The notes under the pieces are model-generated. The model did not search any database. It saw nothing but the letters and a program-made list of their open reading frames with translations, and was not told where the DNA came from. From Erinaceus europaeus (taxonomy: Eukaryota > Chordata > Mammalia > Eulipotyphla > Erinaceidae), in assembly GCF_950295315.1 (NCBI RefSeq), contig NC_080170.1, positions 96,934,477 to 96,998,476 of the forward strand: a DNA stretch of 64,000 bases, written 5' to 3'. How positions within the stretch are numbered: position 1 is the first letter of the stretch; each line of letters starts with the position of its first letter. Of the stretch, positions 11,701 to 23,247 are shown piece after piece. A program made the position numbers and the translations under genes.

Positions 11701-12560
11701 TATTTTGATAGGTTGTGTCTTCATTTTCATTTGTTTCCAGGAACATTTGAATTTCCTGCTTGAATGTCTGACCCAGTGGTTCTTAAGGAGTATGTTGTTT
11801 AGTTTCCTAATTCTGTAACTTTTAATAATTTTCTGTTTGTTGTTAAATGTTAGTTTTACTCCACTGTGGTCTGAGAAGATACTTGGGATGATTTCAGTGC
11901 TTTTGAATTTATTGATGCTGTCTTTGTGGGCTAACAAGTGGTCTATCCTAGAGTATGTGTTATCTGGATTTGAAAAGAAGGTGTATTCCAGTTTTGGGGG
12001 GTGAAGAACTCTGAAAATGTCCAAGAGGTCTAGTCTGTCAATCTCTTCATTCAATTCTCTTGTATCTTTATTGGTTCTCTGCTTTGTTGATCTGTCTAAG
12101 TGTGAGAGTAGGGTATTGAAGTCTCCCACTATTATTGTACTACTATTGATGTATTTTTGAAATTCTTTCAGTAGGTGCTTGACATATTTGGATGGTCCCT
12201 CACTGGGTGCTTAATGTTAATGATTGTTAAGTCTTCTTGGCTGATTGATCCTCTAATCATTATGTACTGTCCTTGCCTATCTTTTATTACTTTATTTAAT
12301 TTAAAATCTATTGTGTCTGAGATGAGAATGGCTGTTCCTGCCTTTTTTTGTGGTCCGTTAGCCTATATGATAGTTTTCCATCCTTTCACTTTAAATCTGT
12401 GTTTATCTTATTGTGACAGATGGGATTATTGCAAGCAGCATATGGTTGGGTTATGTTTTCTGGTCCATCCCCCCACTCTGTGCCTTTTGATGAGTGAGTT
12501 TAAGCCATTGACATTTATTGATATTATGGATTTAATGTATTGTAGTGCCATTGTTCCAAA
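8758..12560 (-). pseudogene. L1 ORF2 protein (endonuclease/reverse transcriptase), frameshifted
   Basis: ORF2p nicks DNA and reverse-transcribes at the nick. All parts are recognisable but lie in several frames. The first ~430 bp (12130-12560) are badly broken. Endonuclease motifs GDFN, SRIDHLLAH and SDHSGV occur at 11674-12129. The segment 11051-11746 carries the region before the RT. The longest open piece (9139-10887, 582 codons) holds the RT core, with the motifs [12 protein letters not shown] and FADDMIVY; the catalytic aspartates are present. The C-terminal Cys-containing region continues at 8758-9117 after a frameshift near 9120-9138. About 1,270 residues would be expected for an intact protein. 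Plus-strand frames over this interval are antisense shadows. Confidence 0.93.
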
Positions 12561-12610
12561 AAAAATTTGTTTGCTCTGATATATTGCAAGTATTATAGTG
12601 ATGTTCTTGT

Positions 12611-13306
12611 TTATAAGAGGTCTTTTAGAACCTCTTTCAGGGCTGGCTTGGTGATGGTTGCCTCCTTTAACTGTTGTTTGTCTAAGAAGGTTTTGATCCC
12701 TCCATCTAATCTGAATGAAATTCTAGCAGGATATGTTATCCTTGGTTGAAACCCTTTTTCATTCAGGGCTCGATAGATATCTTGCCATTCCCTTCTGGCT
12801 TTTAGAGTTTGAGTGGAGAAGTCTGCAGATAATCTTATGGGTTTTCCCTTGTATGTGACTTTTTGTTTCTCTCTTGCAGCCTTTAGGATCCTTTCTTTAT
12901 CCTTACTTCTTCTCATTGTGACTATAATGTGTTTTGGTGTCTTCAGGTCTGGGTTGATTCTGTTTGGTACTCTCTGAGCCTCTTGAATCTTGATGTCCTT
13001 TCTGTTCTTCAGGTCTGCAAAGTTTTCTTCTATTATTTCCTCTAGAATGTTTGCTTCCCCTTCCTCTCTTTCTTCCTCTGCCAGGCCAAATATACGAATG
13101 TTACTTCTCTTGAGATCATCCCATATGTCTCTGTTGTTGTTTTCAGTGTCTCTCAATCTCTTTTTAAGCTCTTTCACCTCTTTCTTCGTTTTCTCTAACT
13201 CATCCTCTGTCTGACTAATTCTGTTTTCTGCTTCTGTTAGTCTGCTTTCCCTTGCCTCAGCTTCTTTCTTCATTACAGCTATTTCAGCTTTCAGTTCTCT
13301 AATTGA
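12611..13306 (-). pseudogene. L1 ORF1 protein, N-terminally truncated
   Basis: This encodes the RNA-binding chaperone that coats L1 RNA to form the retrotransposition particle. The frame is open from the element's truncation point to its stop. The first Met in frame (13273) gives 220 residues, against about 340 for a full ORF1p. Residues 1-50 are a Lys/Glu-rich coiled coil, the end of the trimerisation region. About residues 55-150 form the RRM-like domain (NIRIFGLAEEE, HIIVTMRR). The rest is the C-terminal domain, with YKGKPIRL and ARREWQDIY as family signatures. The N-terminus and the first part of the coiled coil are absent, so this is a relic despite its clean frame. It precedes ORF2 by a short gap, as in intact L1. 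Confidence 0.93.
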
Positions 13307-13307
13307 G

Positions 13308-13520
13308 TAGGCTTATTTTAGTGATATTCCAAAGGGCCCATAACTATACTATTTTTTTCTGTTTTGTTATTTTGTTTTTTCTGAGCTTGACATCTGATAT
13401 GCACGTGGATCCAAGTTATTATCTGGGGAGATGATGTAATGGCTGGAAAAAGGGCTAGAAAGCTGGATCAGGGAAGAGAGTAGCTCCCAAATATGGAAAA
13501 GATACCTAATAAATATTGTT
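13308..13520 (-). mobile_element. variant-1 retroposon, upstream part
   Basis: Continues the element interrupted at 7417. It matches 36905-37100 closely: 'tattccaaagggcccataac', 'gacatctgatatgcacgtgg' and 'gagtagctcccaaatatgg'. The match stops near 13520, where this older copy is 5'-truncated. Confidence 0.85.
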
Positions 13521-15208
13521 CAAATGTCTCAAAATATTGCTATCTTTATGAGCCAAGTTAACAGTTATTGTAATTGATTTTTATGATATTTAGCAGTGAC
13601 AGTTGAAAATGTTTTAGGGTGATACTTTCTTTTAGAAGGCCTTGTGCTATCCATTGCTCAATGAAGCCAGGATGATATTCTCTTTTAAAATCAAGAATTA
13701 AGATACATTAATTATATGAGGTAGTCTGAACAAACGAAAACTTAGATTTTTCTGATGTTTTCCTCAAGGAAAGTTTTATGAATGGGGATTTTATAAATTA
13801 CCCAGAGATTTCAGTAAAGAATAGTTATAAATTATGATCTAATTATTGTCTTCTCTGACAAAGAACAACTCAGGGCTACCATTGACATGCCATCATATAT
13901 GAATCAGGCATTCATTAATTTAGTTCTATGATTCTTTTACTCCTTTGTCATCTTTCTAAAAGTCACTATTAGAATTTTATTATAAATATTATACCCAGAA
14001 TCATCTAATTTAAGTTTTTCCCACTTCATCTTCAAGGATCTAAACCTCAATCTACATGTACTTCCTGGCCCAATTCACTTTCCTCACAATTCTTTAGATT
14101 CATGCCTTTACAATTTCCCTTACCAGTGAAAGAGGATTGGCAACTTTCCTGTCTGCTGAAACAGTACTCTGATATCAATAACTTCCTGGATTTATTAAAA
14201 TCTTCTGTTTCTGAAATGCCTTTGATAGCATCCCACCAGTCTTCACTCCATGGAATCCTTTGATGTTCCCTGCTAAATTTAACTACTCAATTTTCTGATG
14301 CTGTAACTAATGTTATATAAAGAAACAATCAACTGGGGAGAGAGAGATGATAGATAGCTAGACAGTTGGCTCAGGTGATTAGAATGGCTAAAGAGTAAAG
14401 CAGATGGTGCAGTTTAATGTGTAGGCAGTCTTCCGGAGCATTCCCTCTTATTAGGGATCTGTTTTGTTCTATTTAAACTTCCAAGATGAATTCCACCAAA
14501 TTTATGGAGGGCAGTCTGCTTACTTAAAATTTAGTAATATAAATTTTAATAACATTCAGAAACACCTTCCAATTTAAAATGTAAATTTAACTAATACAAT
14601 GTCCCATACCATCGTGGCCTGCCCACTTGACTATATTTCATTCCCCCTACATCTGATGGATCCATTCCTACTTCTGTCTATTCTCAATCTACCAGTTCTG
14701 CTACTGTAAGGAATCTGACTATGCCAAATTATGTGCAATATGGTACATGGCAAATGTTCAGCTTCTGAATGAATGAAAAAAATATGACATTATCACAAGA
14801 GATGAAGTCCATGTCTTACATATTCACACAATTTTCCAACTTATAGAAGACATATACAAATTTATTTCTTATTCTTAAAAGAGTAATACAACTTTATGGC
14901 TCTGACCTAGCAAAGTAATAGAAGTCAAATTTCTCGAGGTATACAGAGAGTGGAAAGATTTAGTCAAACTTTCTTAATATGGTGTAAATGACAAAATGGC
15001 AAGGTATGTCATTGGCTCTCAATCAGTGGAGGATTTTCCCTCATCAACAGTTGAAAACACCTGAGTACATTTTTGGTTGCTACAAATGAGGATACTACTG
15101 GCATCTAGAATGAAGAAACCAGAAATATTATAAAGCAATGTAAATGCACATTGTAATTGCTTTCCAACATTGAATTATGCCCAGCCCCAAGTGTCAATAA
15201 TGCAGAAG
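13521..15208. other. unique DNA, nothing recognised
   Basis: About 1.7 kb with no clear repeat, RNA or coding signature. Open frames are all short. A GAGAGAGATGATAGATAG patch near 14338-14356 is slightly simple in sequence. Confidence 0.5.
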
Positions 15209-15420
15209 TTTAGAGGTCAGGTGATGGCACACATGCTTGAGTGCATATGTTTCCATGTTTAAGGTCCCATGTTCAAGCCCCTGGTCCCCACTTACAGGGA
15301 ACAAGTTTCACAAAATGTGAAGTAGTGCTAGGGGTGTTAATCTTTCTCTCTCCCTCTCTATCTCCCCCTTCCATCTCAGCTTCTTTATTCAATAAATGAA
15401 TAAATAAAATATTTACAAAT
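15209..15420 (+). mobile_element. SINE type B
   Basis: Head 'gaggtcaggtgatggcacac', B-box region 'tcccatgttcaagcccctgg', CT body, then TTCAATAAATGAATAAATAA. Confidence 0.85.
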
Positions 15421-15545
15421 AATAATGTTAATAATAATTTTTAAAAATCTTAGGAAATGAACATAGAACTTGAGATGGACATTAAAATATTGATAAAATC
15501 TATAGTGCATAGATGGAAATTTTTCTATAATAGTCAAAGCAAATA

Positions 15546-15740
15546 AGGGGACCGGGTGATGGTGACCTGGGTAAATGCACACATTACAGTGTGCAAAGAC
15601 CTGGGTTCAAGCCCTTGGCCCCCACCTGCAGGGGAAAGCTTCACAAGTGGTGAAGCAGGGCTTCAGGTGTCTCTCTCCCTCTTTCTCTCACTCCCTCCTC
15701 TTCCTCTTGTCTCTGATAAAGACAATAAAAAAATCTTAAA
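15546..15740 (+). mobile_element. SINE type B
   Basis: Well kept: 'accgggtgatggtgacctgg', 'gacctgggttcaagcccttg', 'cacctgcaggggaaagcttc', then a CT body and a short A-rich end. Confidence 0.9.
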
Positions 15741-15871
15741 TGCCATAAATACACAAAGGGATGACAGAAATATAGAGACCATTAAGTATTCAAATTCTCA
15801 AGTAAGGAGCAAGTAGGACTTGTAAGTTCAGAATGATTGACTTTTAGGGTTTAGATTGATTTTTAGGGTTT

Positions 15872-16058
15872 AGATCAATGATTCTAAAATTGTAGCACTC
15901 TAGAGTCATCTAGATCCTTGTTAAAATAGTGATAACTAAAACCCAGTCTCAGAGCTTCTAATTCTCTATGATTGAGGTCTGAGAATTTGTATTTCTAGCA
16001 AATATCTAAAGTGATAGTGAGGCTGTTGGTTTGTGAACTACATTTTTAAGAACCAGTC
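15872..16058 (+). mobile_element. MER5-like DNA-transposon remnant
   Basis: Follows the MER5 order: 'tcaatgattctaaaattgta' at the left terminus, 'ttgttaaaatagtgataact', 'gaatttgtatttctagcaaa', and 'ttttaagaaccagtctttta' at the right. Both ends resemble the hAT-Charlie inverted repeats. There is no transposase. Confidence 0.65.
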
Positions 16059-16059
16059 T

Positions 16060-17036
16060 TTTAGAGATTCAGGCATACCTGGAAAGAGATTAGCAATACA
16101 ATTGCTATGTTAGAGAAATAGCGACTCATCAGTACATTTTCAGAAAGTTTATTCAGAAAGCATCATATAGGACATACCATACTAAACATATGTATAGAAA
16201 AAACAAGCCAACTGAAGATCACTCTAAGAGTCACTGAAGCATTTAAATTTCCTGCAGCAATAACATGGGACGCCTGGGAGACCCAGGGCATTGTGTCTTT
16301 ATACATAATTCTCTCTTGACCCCAGCTGTATAATTATGGTTTGCCCGGAGTTCAGTCATAGCTAGTTATGCACAATCCTTGGTTCTTTGTAATGAATCTC
16401 CTGGGATAAACTATAAGCTGACAGCATTCAGCTGACAGGCTGCCTGAGTTGTACTTTAATAAATGGGATTGAGGTCATGAAAGTGAGGTGACAGGGCAAA
16501 GAGAAGCTCCCTTAGATAACCAAATCACTTAAAATTGTATTTATTCCTGAATCAAAAGAAAAAAATAGAGATCAGGAGAGCAAAAAACATTGCCTCTGCT
16601 CCTGCCTCATCACATTTTCCAAATTACAGTTAAGGAGTTGGATACAATCCATACATCAAAATGTCTTTGTTCAGTATTGCAAAAATTTGAAGGGCCTGTC
16701 AAACCAGTGATCTGTTTTGAAATCACATGTAATACCATGAAATTCTAGCAATCACAGGGACTCTGTTTGAACTGATTAGAATGCTTTTCCAAACCTGATT
16801 TCTCTTCCTAACTTTAAAGTGTCACTTGCTTTAGTTATGATGCTTGTGTGTATTGGCGGTGGGGAGGGAGGAGTGGGGATGGGATTCCATCTATACAATT
16901 GATCTAACCATCCACAGGCTTTAGGCATTCTTATCGATGAGCAGGAATCCTGCATACAAGTCAGCAGGAAGTTATTCCATTTAGAAAGCATCCACCTTTC
17001 CGAAGGACTTCTAAAATCAAACAGAAACTCAGAAAG
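16060..17036. other. unique DNA, nothing recognised
   Basis: No repeat family seen. A GGGGAGGGAGGAGTGGGGATGGG purine run lies near 16860-16882. Open frames are under 75 codons. Confidence 0.5.
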
Positions 17037-17056
17037 AAAAAAAAAAAAAAAAAAAA
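17037..17056. repeat. poly-A run
   Basis: About 20 A residues with no SINE body on either side. Confidence 0.9.
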
Positions 17057-17610
17057 GATCGCACTAATGCAACATACATCAGCTGTACCTTTTCTATCTT
17101 TCCTTTCCAAGTATTTTTTCCAACAAAGGAATTGTTTATCTCTTAGCAAAAGGTAAAACCCTCATCATTTGACCAAGAGCCCCATTCCACACTTGATCAC
17201 CTATGTTATCCCTTCAGAGATCTTATGGCCTCTAGCCCCATCTCTTAAGAAGTATTTTCCTTCATTTTGCCAGCTGCTCAGCAGGGGCCCAGGCTGCTAC
17301 AGTGTACTTACTCTATACCATAGTCTCTGATAGTTAGTAAGCAAATGTTAATAAACAAAATACTAACTTACTCTTCTAGGAAAATATACATTATTTGGAA
17401 GTCCTAACTTGGGTAGTCAAGTAAAGAAAAGAAGAAACAAAGGAAGAGGAAAAGGCAGGAAAACAGAATGGAAGGGCAGGAAGAGGAAAACAGCGTCAAT
17501 TAAAACTGCAACAAAATAGCAGTTTGTTAAAAACTTCAGTGACTAGATTTTTTTTGTCCATGAATCATACATGGATATTAATTGATTATACAGACGTATT
17601 AATTATGGCT
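17057..17610. other. unique DNA with a GA-rich patch
   Basis: Unique sequence; 17415-17485 is purine-rich (AAGAAACAAAGGAAGAGG and similar). No gene is supported. Confidence 0.5.
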
Positions 17611-17611
17611 G

Positions 17612-17745
17612 CTAATTTAGGACCCCCGTTCTAGAAATTCTAATTCAGCAGGTCTGAACTAGGATGCTAGAAAACATATTTACAACTTTCTCCCTAGGCA
17701 CTTCAGGTGCTTGTAACCTTAGAGAACCATACCTTGAGAAGCTTT
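17612..17745 (+). mobile_element. MER5-like DNA-transposon remnant
   Basis: 'ctagaaattctaattcagca', 'aggtctgaactaggatgcta', 'ccctaggcacttcaggtgc' and 'cttagagaaccataccttga' follow the MER5 right half. The left part is absent or too decayed to see. Confidence 0.55.
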
Positions 17746-18018
17746 GAAAGTTGAAATTGTCCCTAACACTGTCAGGGTAAACAGCCTGTGCTTGTTGTCA
17801 AGAATTGCCAGCTGAGAGGAGGGAAGGATGGTAAACAGCAGCTGCTTCGATTTTAAATATCTGGGAAAATTAGCACAGGTGGTGGGAGATTTACCAAACT
17901 TCTTCTAAGACTCCAAGCATCAGGAGGCCCGGCTGGCATCCTTCACCCAGGCCATTTCCCTGTCCCCAGCTGTTGAACTGCTTTTTCAGATCCCCACCCT
18001 CCCACACTTCCTTATGCA
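17746..18018. other. unique DNA, slightly GC-richer
   Basis: No repeat recognised. CACCCAGGCC and CCTGTCCCCAGCTG stretches give it a higher GC content than its surroundings. Confidence 0.45.
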
Positions 18019-18019
18019 A

Positions 18020-18416
18020 AAGCCTTGTAGACTGAATTGTGTCTGCCACCCCCTCCATTCAAACACATACGCCCTAACTCCAGAAAAAACTGCCTTTGAA
18101 AATAGGAACTGTAAGGAGGTAATAGAGATTGAGATAATAAAAGTGGAGCCTTATTTTGATAGAATTAGTGTCCTTTCAAGAAAATAAAGTGACCAGACCT
18201 CTTTCTACACAGTTCTAGACAAACGGACATATAAGCTACTTATTAAGATTGCAGCCTTCTGCAAGGCGACAAGGAGGTATCACCACATCAACCATGCTGT
18301 AATTTTGATCTTGGGACTTTTAGCTTCCAGAACTATGACAAATGGATTACTATTGTTTTAGCCATGTAGATTATGATATATTATTACGGAAGTCCAACCA
18401 GGCTAATGTAACTTTC
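18020..18416 (+). mobile_element. MLT1-like (ERVL-MaLR) LTR
   Basis: Text such as 'agactgaattgtgtctgcca', 'tcttgggacttttagcttcc', 'agaactatgacaaatggatt' and 'aaccaggctaatgtaac' follows the general layout of mammalian-apparent MLT LTRs. It is ancient and non-coding, and no internal region is attached. The assignment is from memory of the family, so the subfamily is open. Confidence 0.55.
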
Positions 18417-18651
18417 TTCAAAGATCATTTAGGTATTCCTCAGTCAGACCCTCCATCTATTATAAAACCTTAACAATATTTTAAAAGAGTTCATTTTCAA
18501 AGAGTCCAGAAAAGTTGTGGGATGTGATTCAAAACTCTTATGAAGTTTGGAAATAGAGAAATGCTCAGAACTATCATAAATATTCTTTCAATCACAACAT
18601 GAGTTACATATAAGAACGCTGTACACTGTCTTCTAATTTCAATATCTTCTC

Positions 18652-18950
18652 TACCCCCCCATCTTTTTTTTTTCCTCTAGGGTTATTGCTGGGGCTCTAT
18701 GCCTGTACTACAAATCCACAGCTCTTGTGGCCATTTTTTTTTTTTTTCGATTTTTTTGGACAGGACAAAGAGAAATTGAGAGAGATGGGGAAGATAGAGA
18801 TGGAGAGAGAAAGACATCTGTAGACCTGCTTCACCACTTGTGAAGCAACTCCCCTGCAGGTGGAGAGCCTGGGGCTCAAACCGGGATTCTTAAGCAGGTC
18901 CTTATGCTTTATACTATGTGCAAGTAGCCTATGCGCCACAACCAGGCCTC
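18652..18950 (-). mobile_element. SINE type A (long form), minus strand
   Basis: Starts with poly-T and 'tctagggttattgctggggc' (distal module) and ends with the tRNA head 'ctatgcgccacaaccaggcc'. Flanking CTAATTTCAA(T/C)ATCTT copies (about 18635-18651 and 18951-18967) are its TSD. Confidence 0.92.
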
Positions 18951-19047
18951 CTAATTTCAACATCTTTATTACATACTCATAGTTCCCACAAAAAAAACAC
19001 CCTATGATACAGGTAGATTGTTTTTAAATAACTTTTATTCTCTTTCA

Positions 19048-19152
19048 AATTGCTTAATTATTTTATTTTGATAGGACAGAGAGAAATTGAGAAGGTAGGG
19101 GAGGTAGAAAGGGGACATAGAGACACCAGCAGCACTGCTTCACCCTAGAAGA
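19048..19152 (-). mobile_element. SINE type A/B, 3' part only, minus strand
   Basis: 'ttattttgataggacagaga' through 'accagcagcactgcttcacc'. The sequence leaves the SINE at 19152, before the tRNA head. Confidence 0.75.
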
Positions 19153-19339
19153 TGACTTAACTCTTGGATTGTTTGTTCTCCTGGTGACAACACTCCAACG
19201 AGTGCTTGGTTGGCCTTTTCCTTATAAAAGATACTTATCAGAACAACATAATTATAATTGTTGTATTAGTCATGGTTCAATTTACCCAACAAATAATTTC
19301 TGAGTGTCATTATGTAGCACAGTGTTTTAGATACAAGTA

Positions 19340-19485
19340 AAAATGACTAAGACAGTTAAGTGGTGAGAGGGTAAGGACACAGAACTCTGGTGCTGGGTGT
19401 GGTGTGGAACTATACAATGTAATCTTACAATTTTGTAACCTACTATCAATTACAAATAAAAATATGGGGGGGAAAGTTGAAGAGA
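19340..19485 (+). mobile_element. old L1-like 3' end
   Basis: 'gtaaggacacagaactctgg', 'tgggtgtggtgtggaactat' and 'ttgtaacctactatcaatta' recur in the same order at 20640-20745, 27300-27425 and 50570-50670. The copy at 26640-27430 is continuous with L1 ORF2 text, so I read these as old L1 3' UTR tails. Confidence 0.6.
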
Positions 19486-19544
19486 TAATAGATAAGCATA
19501 AATACTACAAAACCAAACAAACAAAAAAAAAGTTTGGCAATGGG

Positions 19545-19699
19545 CCTAGGGATAACTCACCCAGGGTATATCATATCCTTTCCTATGCATGAGGATGCAG
19601 GTTTGAGTTAACAGATACCACCACACATGGCACCAAGGGAGAGCTCCGTGAAGAGTTCAGTGGGGCTATGGTGTCTCTCATCTCTCTCTCCCTCTCCCT

Positions 19700-19754
<55 letters not shown>

Positions 19755-19770
19755 CCTCTCTGGAATTAAG
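19545..19770 (+). mobile_element. SINE type D-like with expanded (CT)n
   Basis: Decayed head 'gggataactcacccagggta', then 'tggggctatggtgtctctca' and about 70 bp of CCCTCT and CT repeats (19681-19752). The expansion is in the SINE's own CT-rich body. Confidence 0.65.
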
Positions 19771-19774
19771 GGAC

Positions 19775-20264
19775 AAGATAGCTGTGGATTCGTGAAGATA
19801 TAAGACCCCAATGGCAAAACAGAAAGATGGGAAGAACTGAGGAAATATTTGCCTTAATTTATACAAGTGAACCATAAAAGCTCCACATTGCAAGAGGGAC
19901 ACAAGAGAAATATGTAGCCCAGCTATGTGTATCTCTAAGCAAAGATCACCTTAGAGAGAGAAAGAAAAGCTCAGAAAAACTCCTTTAGAGAATGACGTAT
20001 GCTATTTTTTTAATAGTGAAAAAGTCTGTATAGCTGTACTGTAATAAGTGAAGAGGAATTTGATAGATCTGAAGTAAAAAAAAAAAAAAAAATGGGTGGA
20101 CTAATCATTCAGACTCTTCCAGGCCAGTGAATTATTATCATTTCTCCAAGTCATTGACATCTAGAGAAAAGAAAGCAAGAGTTATGGAAATTCAAATTTT
20201 TAACAGATTTATATATTTTCATAGGAACAAAGTCTATATGGGTCAAACATGAAAGATATCAACT
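19775..20264. other. unique DNA, nothing recognised
   Basis: AT-rich, with an A-run at about 20074-20091. No feature is supported. Confidence 0.45.
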
Positions 20265-20750
20265 AGAAATATATATATATATATTCTCTAGATGAAAATG
20301 ATTCAGACAAGGATAATGGGGTGATATAGAGAACTGGTCGGAGAACTCTTTGAACCCAATTCTACTGGGAATAGGAACTTTTGTAACATGAAACCTTTGT
20401 TTTTGCATCATCACTGAGAGATAAAAGATTCTGGAGAACAACAATAAATCAGGCACTGTTTCTCTTATCTAAGAGGGAAGAGGAAAAAGGAAGCACAGCT
20501 GTGGGATGACTTCACTCATAAGTATAATACAGAGAATTGAAGCACAGAAATTTGAAAAAAGAAAAAAAATATATATATATATACACATTCAACATATAAC
20601 TATAACCTTGAAGGGAAGTATGGTAGTTTCTGTTGAGGAGGGAAGTGGGGGAAGATACACAGAACATTGGTAGTGGGAGTGGTGTGGAATTATATCACTG
20701 TTAATTTATAATCTTATAGATCACTATTAAATCATTAATAGAAATTTTAA
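20265..20750 (+). mobile_element. old L1-like 3' UTR copy
   Basis: Shares, in order, 'cagaactct/ttgaacc', 'ccatcactgagag', 'aaatcaggcactgtttctct', 'tctaagagggaagaggaaaa' and the terminal 'ggtggtgtggaattatatca'-type block with 26915-27430. The (AT)n near 20266-20284 and 20570-20582 is simple sequence. Confidence 0.65.
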
Positions 20751-21694
20751 AAAATAATAAAAATAAAGAAAATTTGTCAGGTACAAAATATATTGAAAAA
20801 AATGATTTTTGCTATATTAGAAAAAGGGAAAACATTTTTAGAATTTAGGGAATATAAGTTTGTCTAGAATTAATGGCTTAAGTAAATGGACTGTAGTATA
20901 TAGCAATTTATAAATCAAAAAAAATAACTGGTTATTTCTAATGCTGTATTCACTAATGGTATTTACTTTGTCTTTTTCTTATTTCTAATGAAAATATATC
21001 ATCTAAATAATTTTATATAAAGTTTTAGTTACATGACAAATGCCCCGTGGTTATTTGAATTTTATTGAATTCAAGATAACACTTCTGTTTCAGAGGAGTC
21101 TGATTTGTGTGATTACAGAAAGTTAGATAAAGTAGCTGAGTTTATCCATTTACTTTTTTAATTAGGAGATAGAAGACACTAAAATATTACTATATATTCA
21201 AATACTTTAGTTAAACTAGCTTTCAAATGTCATAGAAAATTCTGGATGATGAGTTTATATAAAACCATGAGAAAACTAAAAATATAGTCTTGCATCTTGT
21301 TGAGAAGCTTTTCGTCTTTTCTTAAATGGCATTGCCTCTAGCAATCACTGGATCCTAGAAATAAAGGCACGATTCAATTTCAAGAGTGAGTACAACATCC
21401 ATTAAGCTTTGAATCTTACTTTTCTGTTTCTATGAGTAATATTTATTCACACACATCTATATTATTTGTATTTGTGCATGCCTGGTTTGTGGTGATTTTA
21501 TTAGCACTGGTGCAGAAGAATAAAGACTCATGACTGTCAAATATCAAAGAAATGGGACTCTTGATAGATAATGAAGAATAATGGGTCTATCTTGAATTCA
21601 CATCAAGAATTGTCTTTAATACCTCATATTATTTGTAGAGCTAGTTCCTTTTTTTTTACATACTAAGCTTCATCAACAATGATGAAAACAAATT
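20751..21694. other. unique DNA, nothing recognised
   Basis: AT-rich and repeat-poor. No coding frame over 60 codons is convincing. Confidence 0.5.
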
Positions 21695-21695
21695 A

Positions 21696-21800
21696 TTTTG
21701 AATGGCACAGTGGGTAGGTAGAGCACAAGATTTGCATACCTGAGCCCCCAGGTTTACTCCCCCTTGCTGCATATGCCAGAGTGGTATTTCTCTCTGTGTT

Positions 21801-21840
<40 letters not shown>

Positions 21841-21862
21841 CTCTGACATAAATAAACCTTAC
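21696..21862 (+). mobile_element. SINE type D with (CT)n
   Basis: 'aatggcacagtgggtaggta', 'acctgagcccccaggtttac', 'tgccagagtggtatttctct', then (CT)n at 21805-21834 and ATAAATAAAC. Confidence 0.75.
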
Positions 21863-21864
21863 TC

Positions 21865-22256
21865 TGGTTACTCTGGATCTTGGTCAGTCTCTCTCATATA
21901 AACACATAATGAATTTTAAATTAAAAAGTACAATTTAACTACATTTCTTTTGATGAAATAAAATTATATAAATCTTGTGACTTTTATATGTCAATGAGAC
22001 AATGAATACATGAAGAAATTTTTAAAAAACAGTTGGAAAATAGTATCAGGTTAATAGTAAAGGTGGTTCTGATAGAGCTGAAGAGATTATTAACCAAATC
22101 AACTGCAAACTTGAATAGTACTTCTAAAAGATCAAAAAACAACAGAGGGCCAGCATAAAGTGGTACAAAAACAAATATAGCATCATGCTTCAGAAGGAAG
22201 AGGAGGAAGAGAAGAAGAAAGTAGAGACACAACTTTCAAAGAAAAAAAAGTTATAT
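21865..22256. other. unique DNA, nothing recognised
   Basis: AT-rich. A GAAGGAAGAGGAGGAAGAG patch lies near 22193-22212. Confidence 0.45.
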
Positions 22257-22257
22257 A

Positions 22258-22535
22258 AGTAGGTGGCTTGCTCACCTTTTGAACACAAAAGTTACAATGT
22301 GCTAGGGCCAGGATTCAAGTCCCAGGCTAATACATGGGAATGACTGCAGAGGAGAAATTTCCAATGTGGTGGAGCATTGCTGTGGTGTCTCAGTGTATCC
22401 TCTTCTCGTTGTGTATTTCTCTCCCTTTCTATCTTTCTCATCTGTCTCTCACCTTCTATCAAAAAGGAAAAAATTAAATGATTGCCAGGAATGGTTGAAT
22501 CATTCATGAACCAAGCTCCAATAGTAACTTGATGG
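22258..22535 (+). mobile_element. SINE type A/B long form, diverged
   Basis: Decayed head, 'gccaggattcaagtcccagg' (B box), CT body, then the distal module 'gattgccaggaatggttgaa', which is typical of long type A copies. Confidence 0.65.
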
Positions 22536-22544
22536 CAAAATAAA

Positions 22545-22590
22545 TTGTTATTAGTAGTAGTAGTGGTGGTGGTAATAGTAGTAGTAATAA
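22545..22590. repeat. (TAG/TGG)n trinucleotide repeat
   Basis: A run of TAG, TGG and TAA triplets of about 45 bp directly after the SINE, probably grown from its tail. Confidence 0.9.
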
Positions 22591-22858
22591 AAAGCCATAC
22601 TATTATAAAGTGGTTTATAAACTCTAAAGAAATAAATTTAGAAAGAAAGAATTGTGCAGGCACGAAGTCCCAGCAATAACCATGGTGGCAAACAGAGAAA
22701 GAGAGAGAGAGAGAATGAGGTATCAATTTAAATGTGAATGATCAAAACACTAAATTTAAGTTTTCAGTATTCATTAAAAAAAAACTAGATCAAAAATATG
22801 TGTGTGGGAACCAACTCTAAACAAAACAATTCAGCTAGTTTAAAATTAAAAGAATGAG

Positions 22859-23213
22859 GCGGAGCTACGAGCAGCAGATCGCTTTCTCTCCTCTCCTCTC
22901 CTCTCCCGGATCAACTAGGAATACCAAAGGAGACCACCCGGACCAAAACAAGACAGGACTAGAATGACCACAGGAACCCAGTAAATCACTCGTGAATACA
23001 AACACGCGTGGCTGGTGACAGAGAGGAGAGAGGGGCCTAGAGATTAAGTGACTGCTAACAGTTCAACAGTTAATCAGTGGAGACACCACCTCCATTCTGC
23101 TCCACAACAAGGGGACAGCTGAAGGGAGGAAAGGACTCCCCAGAGACTCACCAAGTGCAACTCTGAGTCTCCATTGCTACTACCCTCAGAATCTGGAGCA
23201 GCAACAGGGAGGG
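22859..23213 (+). promoter_or_regulatory. L1 5' UTR (remnant internal promoter)
   Basis: This is the only L1 5' UTR in the window. It contains (CTCTC)n at 22885-22907, CCCGGATCAACTAGG and several GC-rich patches. L1 5' UTRs carry an internal RNA polymerase II promoter in other mammals; promoter activity here is inferred, not seen. The stretch lacks a recognisable ORF. Confidence 0.6.
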
Positions 23214-23247
23214 ACACCACATCAACAAAAGCAAGACCAAAAACCAC

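Larger units (their letters stand above)
7418..13307 (-). mobile_element. LINE-1, 5'-truncated, 5.9 kb
   Basis: A minus-strand L1 runs from its 5' truncation inside ORF1 (right end) through ORF2 to a 1.3 kb 3' UTR whose end is 'ccttatggttttgttaatta' plus an A/T tail (left end). Flanking copies of TAGGC(A/T)TATTTT mark the target-site duplication. The host sequence is an older retroposon split at 7417/13308. The 5' UTR and the start of ORF1 are missing, and ORF2 has several frameshifts, so the copy is dead. Its 3' UTR is unlike that of the L1 at 22859-25750. Confidence 0.95.
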
